Positions 57,869 through 64,000 of a stretch of DNA of 64,000 bases are shown piece after piece; position 1 is the stretch's first letter; every line of letters starts with the position of its first letter. The position numbers and the translations under genes were made by a program. This DNA comes from SB15 sp964639245 (GTDB lineage Bacteria; Chloroflexota; Anaerolineae; Aggregatilineales; J027): assembly GCA_964639245.1 (NCBI GenBank), contig CAZXCU010000002.1:310001-374000 (forward strand), written 5' to 3'. Under the pieces are notes generated by a model. The model worked only from the letters and a program-made list of their open reading frames with translations, ran no database searches and was not told the DNA's origin.

Positions 57869-60800
57869 TGTGTTTTTTCCTTTACACTGGGAATAATAAC
57901 CTTAAAAGTTGTGCCATGACCTTCTTCGCTGGCAAAACTAATCGATCCACCATGCAAGTTGACAACGTGTTTTGTAATGGTCAGGCCAAGCCCGGTGCCT
58001 GAAATTGTGCCAACATTTCGCGCTCGGTGAAAGGCCTCAAACAACCGTTTCTGGTCTTTTTCTGGAATCCCAATGCCATGATCGCGGACTGCCAGTACCA
58101 ATTCTTGGTTTTTGCACATTAATTCGACCTGAATAGGCATTCCATTGGGTGAATATTTGATGGCATTGGTCAACAGGTTTGTGAGGAGTTGACGTAGTAA
58201 TTTGGGGTCGGCCCGAAATTGAGGGTCTTCGACAAGGGCGGTAAGTTCAATATGGTTGGGCTGATTCATGGTCATTTGCACTTCTTCGATGACCGTTTTG
58301 CAGAACTTTTCGAGATCAATGGATTCCGGGATGAGTTGGAGTTTGCCGCTTTCGCCCCGACTCAGCGTGAGGGCATCTTCCAGAAGATCGGTCATGTGGA
58401 CAATCTGACCACGAATTTTTTCAAAGCGTTTGGCACGCTGGGGCGCGTCAAATTTGTCAAAATAATTGGCGAGGCTGTCAATCGTCACCTGAATGGTCGC
58501 AAGCGGGGTACGAAATTCATGCGAAACCATCGAGACAAAACGGCTTTTTAGTTCGCTCAATTCGCGTTCGCGGGCGAGGGAAGCCTGTAAATAGTCTTGA
58601 ATTTGTTTGTGGGAGGTGATGTCATGGAAGGTGCAGACAATCCCGGTGGTGCCAGCTTTGTGGGTTTGGATGACGGACAAGGCAAGTTCGGCATCAAATT
58701 TGATCCCATCTTTACGAACGGCGGTGACTTCCAAACGGGTGGTTTCTTTGCGGCTTGCCACCAGTCTTAGTACCGATTCAATTGCGTCAACCTGAGTCGG
58801 GATAACCAACTCTGTCAGAGCTTTCCCGAAGGCTTCATCTGCTTCATAGCGGAACATATCGTCAAAGGCGGGGTTGGTCTGGCGGATGACACCATCGGTG
58901 TGCGCCAGAATGATGCCGTTGCTGCTGCTGTTGAGGATGGTTTCGACATGCTCTCTGGCTTGTTCCAGTTGGGCGGTGCGTTCAGAAACACGCAGTTCTA
59001 GCTCATTGGCATAACTTTGAACTTCTTTATAGAGCAGGGCGTTTTCAAGGGCGGTGGCAGCCCGTTCGGCAAAGGCTTTTAAAATGCGCTGGTCGTTGGG
59101 GCCAAAGGCGTTTAATTGGCTGCTCTGAAGATCTAGCACCCCGATGACTTTTTGGGCGGTACGAATGGGGACGACAATTTCGGAACGGGTACGGGGTTCT
59201 CCTAACACATAACGTGGGTCTCGCAAGGTATCGGGGGCATAGACCATTTCGCCGCGCCGCGCTGCTTCTGGGGCAAGGCCCAGCCCGTCCAAAAACAAGG
59301 GTTGGTTGGCCTGCACCTGATAATCCCCAGCGCGGGCAAGCCGCATCAACTCGTTATGTTCCCAATCGGCGAGCATGATGCCACAGTCGACTTTATTGAA
59401 GGCCTTGACGACAGCATCCACCACTTGTTTGCCGAGTTCTTCTAGCCCTTGCGAAGTTGAAAATGGGGCGAAGAGGTGAGAAGTGGCACGGTTGAGCGCT
59501 GCCATTTCATTCGCATATTCGCTTAGGGTGTTATAGACCTGTGCATTTTCGATGGCAATGGCGGCTTGGTCAGCGAAGGCTTGGAGACGGGCAAGATGGG
59601 CAGGGGCGTAAAATCCGGGAATGGTACTGTCTAAATTGATGAACCCGATAACCTGCCCTTGACGGCGAATGGGTGCGCCAATGTAGGAGCGAATGTATTC
59701 CGCATTGGGTATTTTAATCCATGCCGGGTCTGTGGTGCTGTCCGCAATTAGATAAGGACGGCCTGTTGCCAGCATGGCGTGTAAATTCGGTAATTCGAGG
59801 GAATACCGATAATTTTTAAAGGCTTCAACAATATGCTCTGGATAGCCCTGCATAAATTCAATTCGGGCGGAATTGCCTTCAATGAGCATGATATTGGCGG
59901 ATTCATGCGGCACAACCCGCCCAACATTTTCCAGAATCCGCTGCATGACTTCTTGGAGTTCGAGTGTGCTGGTGAGGGTTGCAATGGTATCGCTCAGGGC
60001 TTCGGTGAGGATGCGCTGTTCGCGTTCGTTGTTTTCCATTTCCTTGCGGGCGGTAATATCACGAATGACAATCACCGCGCCGCGTTCTGAACCATCCCCC
60101 AACACAAAAATCGGGGTGAGAGTCATTTCAGTAATAATAATTGTGCCATCTTTACACCGTAGCGGATATTCAATGCGGAACAACTGGCCTTCATCTAAGG
60201 TGGGGTTGGCGAGTTCGCGGAGATGATGATAGGCGGCTTCATTCATCAGCAATTTCAGGATGGTTTGCCCGACCAGTTCCTCAGATGTGTAACCGAGTGT
60301 TTTTTCAGTCGCCGGGTTGCACATTAAAATGGTGCGGTTGCGCTGTTCGGTCACAAGAACCACTTCATTCATCCCCGCGAAGGTGGTTTCGAGCAGCGTT
60401 TTGGCGCGTCGGACTTCCTGTTCCTGTCTCTTGCGTTCTGTGACATCATTGATTACAACCAGATGCAAGCCATGGGTAATGTTGGCAACTGCACGGTATT
60501 CAATAATTCTTTCTGTCCCGTTGGCGCTGCGTAATACATAATCGCCTGTGCTTTTGCCGGCTTTTAAGAAATTCTGGCGGTGGTCTTCCATCTGACCATT
60601 TTCGGGTGAGGGTATAAATTTGCTGCGAAGATTCAACCCAACCAATTCATAAGACGATGCTTCAAGGATGTTGCAGGCTGCGGGATTCACATCAACACAG
60701 CGCATTTCATTGTCAATGATAATCATGCCATCTTCGGAATATTCAAAAATGGCTTTGAGGCGGGTTTGGCTGTCTGCAAGGGCGCGGCTGGCACGTTCGC

Positions 60801-61215
60801 GTTCAATTTCAACCGTGTAATTGCGGTAGCGTTCCCGATACTCTTGAATTTCGCGTTCAATGGCTGGCACCAAACGTTGGAGGTGCTGTTTGGTAAAAAA
60901 ATCATTGGCCCCGGATTGCATGGCACGGGCGGCTTCTTCTTCGCTCATTTCACCGGAGACGATGATAAACGGAATATCTAAGTTGACCTGTTTTAAGATG
61001 TTCAAGGCCGAGAGGGAATCAAATGTGGGGAGGTTGTGGTCAGAGATGATAATGTCCCATGGTTCGTGGGCAAGGGCATTCAAAAAGCCTTCGCGTGTTT
61101 GCACCCTTTCAAGGATGGCTTCATAGCCTGCCGAGGCGATTTTGTCTTTGACCAGCAGCGCATCGTCTTCGGAGTCTTCCACTAACAAAATATACAATTT
61201 GTCGGCAATTGGCAT
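57865..61215 (-). CDS. Large hybrid sensor kinase (REC-PAS-PAS-GAF-GAF-PAS-HisKA-HATPase)
   Basis: 1116 residues with no membrane segment. In order: receiver (Asp59 in DIIISDHNLPTFD), PAS about 150-265 and 272-395, GAF about 400-570 (PHESANIMLIEGN, GAPIRRQGQVIGF) and 590-745 (IVVPIRTAQKVIGVLDLQ), a third PAS about 765-880, HisKA (SMVSHEFRTPLATIQVTID) and HATPase (LLTNAIKYSPNG, VRDHGIGIPEKD, GTGLGLTITKH). The multiple small-molecule domains suggest integration of several cytoplasmic signals. It is the first gene of a two-gene operon with the REC-kinase at 56765. An AT-rich 214-base spacer separates it from the divergent Lrp gene. Confidence 0.95.
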   Translation of the reverse strand: MPIADKLYILLVEDSEDDALLVKDKIASAGYEAILERVQTREGFLNALAHEPWDIIISDHNLPTFDSLSALNILKQVNLDIPFIIVSGEMSEEEAARAMQSGANDFFTKQHLQRLVPAIEREIQEYRERYRNYTVEIERERASRALADSQTRLKAIFEYSEDGMIIIDNEMRCVDVNPAACNILEASSYELVGLNLRSKFIPSPENGQMEDHRQNFLKAGKSTGDYVLRSANGTERIIEYRAVANITHGLHLVVINDVTERKRQEQEVRRAKTLLETTFAGMNEVVLVTEQRNRTILMCNPATEKTLGYTSEELVGQTILKLLMNEAAYHHLRELANPTLDEGQLFRIEYPLRCKDGTIIITEMTLTPIFVLGDGSERGAVIVIRDITARKEMENNEREQRILTEALSDTIATLTSTLELQEVMQRILENVGRVVPHESANIMLIEGNSARIEFMQGYPEHIVEAFKNYRYSLELPNLHAMLATGRPYLIADSTTDPAWIKIPNAEYIRSYIGAPIRRQGQVIGFINLDSTIPGFYAPAHLARLQAFADQAAIAIENAQVYNTLSEYANEMAALNRATSHLFAPFSTSQGLEELGKQVVDAVVKAFNKVDCGIMLADWEHNELMRLARAGDYQVQANQPLFLDGLGLAPEAARRGEMVYAPDTLRDPRYVLGEPRTRSEIVVPIRTAQKVIGVLDLQSSQLNAFGPNDQRILKAFAERAATALENALLYKEVQSYANELELRVSERTAQLEQAREHVETILNSSSNGIILAHTDGVIRQTNPAFDDMFRYEADEAFGKALTELVIPTQVDAIESVLRLVASRKETTRLEVTAVRKDGIKFDAELALSVIQTHKAGTTGIVCTFHDITSHKQIQDYLQASLARERELSELKSRFVSMVSHEFRTPLATIQVTIDSLANYFDKFDAPQRAKRFEKIRGQIVHMTDLLEDALTLSRGESGKLQLIPESIDLEKFCKTVIEEVQMTMNQPNHIELTALVEDPQFRADPKLLRQLLTNLLTNAIKYSPNGMPIQVELMCKNQELVLAVRDHGIGIPEKDQKRLFEAFHRARNVGTISGTGLGLTITKHVVNLHGGSISFASEEGHGTTFKVIIPSVKEKTQ

Positions 61216-61370
61216 GAACTACAACCTTCACGTACCTCTCCCTTAGAGGCTATCTCATTTTAGCATACTTGACTATAGTTAATCACAAGTCTTTCGACAA
61301 AATTCAGAACTGCCAATAAAAACGAAAAAGATTGTTTTTATCCTCATGAGTTAAAAATATTTTTTGAAAT

Positions 61371-61399
61371 TTGCTTTTCACTTTGAAAAATTCGATAAT
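61371..61399 (+). promoter_or_regulatory. Possible promoter of the Lrp-type gene
   Basis: TTGCTT (61371-61376), 17 bases, GATAAT (61394-61399). A start near 61406 gives a leader of about 24 bases. Confidence 0.35.
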
Positions 61400-61429
61400 T
61401 AGCAGAATTTGTGTAATATTGATTGACCT

Positions 61430-61927
61430 ATGGGTAAAAAAATGAAAGAATATTCACAACACATGTTAGGTGAGCTAGATGCGTTAGACCGGGCAATTCT
61501 GGGTGAGTTGCAAAAAAATGGGCGGATGAGCCATGTGGACTTATCGCGGCTGGTCAACCTCTCGCCCCCGGCGATTCATACCCGCATCAAGCGGTTGGAA
61601 CAGCAGGGCTACATTGACCGCTACGCCGCGCTGCTGAATCGGGCAAGTGTGGGCTACGACATGCTATGTTTTATCAGCGTGAGTTTGCAAGTTCACCAAC
61701 CCGACCATGTAGAAAATTTTCGGCAGGGTGTAGCGGCGATGTCCGAAGTGCTGGAATGTTACCATCTGACGGGCGAATATGATTATTTGCTCAAGGTGGT
61801 CGTCCAAAACCAGAAAAGTTTGCAGCAATTTTTGATGGACAAGCTCACCCCCATTCCCGGTATTGCGCGGATTCACACCAGCCTTGTGTTGACCGAAGTA
61901 AAGTCTACAACGGTGCTGTCGTTGTAG
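61430..61927 (+). CDS. Lrp/AsnC-family transcriptional regulator
   Basis: 165 residues. The N-terminal helix-turn-helix (about 15-70: LDALDRAILGELQKNGRM, then VDLSRLVNLSPPAIHTRIKR) is followed by the RAM/AsnC effector domain (CYHLTGEYDYLLKVVVQN with the ligand-site region, ending in IARIHTSLVLTEVKST). Family members bind amino acids and regulate nearby metabolism genes. An aminotransferase gene follows 75 bases downstream and hppD after that, so control of aromatic amino acid catabolism is likely. A GC-rich inverted repeat (AACCCGTACCCT and AGGGCGGGGTT) lies in the spacer at about 61945-61975. Confidence 0.93.
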   Translation: MGKKMKEYSQHMLGELDALDRAILGELQKNGRMSHVDLSRLVNLSPPAIHTRIKRLEQQGYIDRYAALLNRASVGYDMLCFISVSLQVHQPDHVENFRQGVAAMSEVLECYHLTGEYDYLLKVVVQNQKSLQQFLMDKLTPIPGIARIHTSLVLTEVKSTTVLSL

Positions 61928-62001
61928 ATACAGAAGTTACCCCCACCCAACCCGTACCCTCGCGGTAGGGCGGGGTTGCCCATAGATAAAGGTGTGTGGT
62001 C

Positions 62002-63207
62002 ATGCTGATTGCCGATGTCAATGCCTCTTTTTCCTTTAGTGGTGAGATGACCTATCTCAAGCGTTCCGTGATGCGCGACCTGCTCAAATTGGCGGTCAAC
62101 CCCGATATCATTTCATTGGCGGGGGGACTGCCTGCCAGTGAACATCTGCCCGTGGCTGAACTTGAAGATTGTCTGCAAACCGTTTTACGTCGGGATGGAG
62201 CGCGGGCATTGCAATACAGCCCACAGTTCATGCCGTTACGTGAATGGATTGCCGAGTATATGCGCGGACGGGGGGTGGACTGTACCGCCGACAACATTTT
62301 CATTACCAACGGCAATCAACAGGGCTTGGCGTTGATGTCTCGTTTGTTTTTGGACAGTGGGCAAGCGGTGGTCACGGAAGAACTTGTTTTCACGGGAATT
62401 CAACAAATTACCGCCGGACGCGGGGCAGAAGTGCGGACGATTCCCACCGATTACGACACCGGCGCGGATATGGATGCTTTTGAAGCCGCACTGCGTCAGT
62501 ACCCCAAACCCCGATTTGCTGTGTTTGTCCCCGATTTTCACAATCCGTTGGGGGTGAGTCTCTCCGAAGAAAAACGCGCTCAAGCCGCCGCCCTTGCCGC
62601 CGAATATCATGTTCCCCTGATTGAAGATGATCCCTATGCCCCGTTGCGATTTGCAGGTTGTCCTTTGCCACCGATTAAAGCGTTTGATGAAGCGGGCATG
62701 GTGTTTTATCTGGGGTCGTTTTCCAAAATGCTTGCGCCCGCGATGCGTCTTGGCTGGATTGTTGCCCCCACGACCTTGATTCCCAAAATTACCGTGCTGC
62801 GCGAATCGCTGGATTTAGAATCCTCCACCCTCATTCAACGGACGGTGCATGAATTTCTGAGTCGCGGTCTGCTGGTGGGGCATTTAGAGAACCTCAATCG
62901 GGTGAATCAGGAGCGGTGTGCGGCGCTCATGGAGGCGCTGGATGCCCATTTTGCCGATATTGCGGCGTGGACAGTGCCAACAGGCGGGTTGTTTAGCTGG
63001 TTGACGCTGCACGACGATGGGTTGAACACATGGACTTTGTTTGAAGAAGCCGTTCAACAGAAGGTGGCGTATATCCCCGGCGCGGCGTTCGCGGTGCATG
63101 GCGGATTTGAAAATACGATTCGCCTGAATTTTAGCAATGTCACGCCCGAAAATATCCATGAAGGGGTGCGGCGCTTGGCGGAAGTCGTGAAAAATTCAGA
63201 GAGGTAG
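62002..63207 (+). CDS. PLP-dependent class I/II aminotransferase (2-aminoadipate/aromatic type)
   Basis: 401 residues from the ATG at 62002; AAGGTG lies about 7 bases before it, and the in-frame GTG at 61996 is rejected. The fold-type I signature is complete: SLAGGLPASEHLPV, LQYSPQFMPLREWIAEYM, TNGNQQGLALMSRLFLDSG, FVPDFHNPLGVSLSEEKR, IEDDPYAPLRF and the PLP lysine in SFSKMLAPAMRLGWI. This is the LysN/ARO8-like group (MocR-related without HTH), whose members act on 2-aminoadipate, aromatic or branched amino acids. Lying between an Lrp regulator and hppD, it probably converts tyrosine to 4-hydroxyphenylpyruvate. Confidence 0.93.
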   Translation: MLIADVNASFSFSGEMTYLKRSVMRDLLKLAVNPDIISLAGGLPASEHLPVAELEDCLQTVLRRDGARALQYSPQFMPLREWIAEYMRGRGVDCTADNIFITNGNQQGLALMSRLFLDSGQAVVTEELVFTGIQQITAGRGAEVRTIPTDYDTGADMDAFEAALRQYPKPRFAVFVPDFHNPLGVSLSEEKRAQAAALAAEYHVPLIEDDPYAPLRFAGCPLPPIKAFDEAGMVFYLGSFSKMLAPAMRLGWIVAPTTLIPKITVLRESLDLESSTLIQRTVHEFLSRGLLVGHLENLNRVNQERCAALMEALDAHFADIAAWTVPTGGLFSWLTLHDDGLNTWTLFEEAVQQKVAYIPGAAFAVHGGFENTIRLNFSNVTPENIHEGVRRLAEVVKNSER

Positions 63208-63218
63208 TTTTCCCTCAC

Positions 63219-63243
63219 CCCCTCTCCACTTATGGGAGAGGGG
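63219..63243. repeat. C/G-rich hairpin
   Basis: CCCCTCTCC (63219-63227) and GGAGAGGGG (63235-63243) form a perfect 9-bp stem between the aminotransferase and hppD genes. There is no T-run. Confidence 0.55.
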
Positions 63244-63298
63244 AGTCGTAAAGATAATACATTATGACTGACAGCTAGTTTTTAGAGGAGTGCATGTT

Positions 63299-64000
63299 AT
63301 GGTCGCAACAATTGAACCCCGTCCAATGACTGAGGAAGCCGATTTCCTCAAGATTAAGTCGATTGACCATCTTCATTTTTACGTGGGTAACGCAAAACAG
63401 GCCATGTATTACTGGTGGAAGGGCTTTGGCTTCCAACCGATTGCTTATTCGGGTCTGGAAACAGGCAACCGCCGTTTTGCCTCGTATGTGCTAGAGGCAG
63501 GAACGATTCGTTTTGTCGTGTCTGCGGCGTACCGTCCCACCGATGAAATTGCCGCCCATCATCTGCTGCATGGCGATGGGGTGAAAGTTATCGCGCTGGG
63601 GGTGGATGATGTCGAATCCGCTTACCGTGAAACCACTGCACGTGGGGCAGAAAGCGCATGGCTGCCACGGGAGGAAAAAGACGAACACGGGATTGTTCGC
63701 ACCTCCGCGATTAAAGCCTACGGGGATACGCTGCACGTCTTTGTAGACCGTTCCGATTACAACGGCGTGTTCATGCCCGGCTATGTGTCAAAATCCTATC
63801 CGACAGAATCGGTGGGCTTGGCGGCGGTTGACCACATTGTGGGGAATGTCGAACTCGGCAAAATGGATAAGTGGGTCAAGTTCTATCATGATGTGATGGG
63901 TTTCCGCCAACTGCTGCATTTTGATGACAAAGACATCAGCACCGAATATTCCGCGCTCATGTCCAAAGTGATGGAAAATGGCAACGGGCGGGTGAAATTC
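63299..64000 (+). CDS. hppD: 4-hydroxyphenylpyruvate dioxygenase, 3' end beyond the window
   Basis: 234 codons are visible; the family usually has about 350-380, so the C-terminal third with the remaining iron ligands is missing. The Fe(II) enzyme turns 4-hydroxyphenylpyruvate into homogentisate. The N-terminal vicinal-oxygen-chelate half is complete (IDHLHFYVGNAKQAMYYW, FGFQPIAYSGLETGNR, RFVVSAAYRP), and the second half begins with the first iron ligand His179 in LAAVDHIVGNV, followed by WVKFYHDVMGF. AGAGGAG lies about 8 bases before the ATG at 63299; an out-of-frame ATG lies 5 bases earlier. With the aminotransferase upstream it forms the first two steps of tyrosine degradation. Confidence 0.93.
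   Translation, partial: MVATIEPRPMTEEADFLKIKSIDHLHFYVGNAKQAMYYWWKGFGFQPIAYSGLETGNRRFASYVLEAGTIRFVVSAAYRPTDEIAAHHLLHGDGVKVIALGVDDVESAYRETTARGAESAWLPREEKDEHGIVRTSAIKAYGDTLHVFVDRSDYNGVFMPGYVSKSYPTESVGLAAVDHIVGNVELGKMDKWVKFYHDVMGFRQLLHFDDKDISTEYSALMSKVMENGNGRVKF

Noticed and set aside
1..64000. tRNA, rRNA, prophage or insertion sequence genes
   Set aside because: No T-arm-like sequences, ribosomal RNA segments, transposase, integrase or phage structural genes were recognised outside coding regions.

Overview
The window looks like a stretch of chromosome from a Chloroflexota bacterium, probably of the Anaerolineae and their relatives. This is an inference from gene content, not a computed placement. 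It rests on the style of rpoC, XisH/XisI, TIR-FGE and CHAT proteins, a BTAD regulator, many PAS/GAF histidine kinases, single-pass proteins with Thr/Pro-rich stalks, and a kinase with an extracellular Ig-like tail. No rRNA, tRNA, CRISPR array, phage or insertion sequence was recognised. The window starts inside a minus-strand gene (1-50) and ends inside a 4-hydroxyphenylpyruvate dioxygenase gene.

Layout. 233-3071: ftsY and prfB, with xisH-xisI overlapping the end of prfB. 3129-10638: an accessory block with a CHAT-domain membrane protein, a polytopic membrane protein with an endonuclease/exonuclease/phosphatase domain, a TIR-membrane-FGE protein, a Tat-exported protein broken by an in-frame stop, and a small PH-domain protein. 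10731-15719: rpoC alone, with its own promoter and terminator. 15735-23572: a minus-strand run of sensor kinase, ten-module DUF11 surface protein and unknown protein, with a divergent single-domain response regulator. 23613-26206: gyrA. 27251-32664: a five-gene glycan cluster (three GT4, one GT2, one SDR epimerase) whose genes overlap or abut, followed by a convergent VapBC pair and a BTAD regulator. 34744-37217: a (p)ppGpp synthetase/hydrolase with a small lipoprotein gene behind it. 37435-41875: moeA, a small Cys-rich secreted protein and two divergent citrate synthases, one with an HTH domain, around a palindromic region. 41884-44987: an S1-domain protein, a DsbA-like thioredoxin and recA with a LexA-type box. 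45396-56666: envelope genes (PPC-repeat protein, M23 peptidase, TolB-like propeller, Ser/Thr kinase with extracellular tail, small hydrolase, GT-C glycosyltransferase). 56765-61215: a two-gene phosphorelay operon. 61430-64000: an Lrp regulator, an aminotransferase and hppD, which together suggest tyrosine catabolism.

Three themes stand out. First, three proteins share one topology: a cytoplasmic effector domain (CHAT protease, TIR, or Ser/Thr kinase), one membrane segment, then an extracytoplasmic domain. Second, intergenic regions carry dispersed palindromic repeats: a 28-bp element built on GGGGCGGGTCACAG (two identical copies and several relatives), a longer fold-back with arms like GTAGGGGCGGGGACA and CGATTCCCGCCC, and C/G-rich hairpins. 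Third, several promoters and operators can be read directly, including GAAC-N4-GTTC boxes at recA and gyrA and nested palindromes between the citrate synthase genes. The best candidates for an undescribed system are the xisHI/CHAT/TIR-FGE block and the citrate synthase pair.
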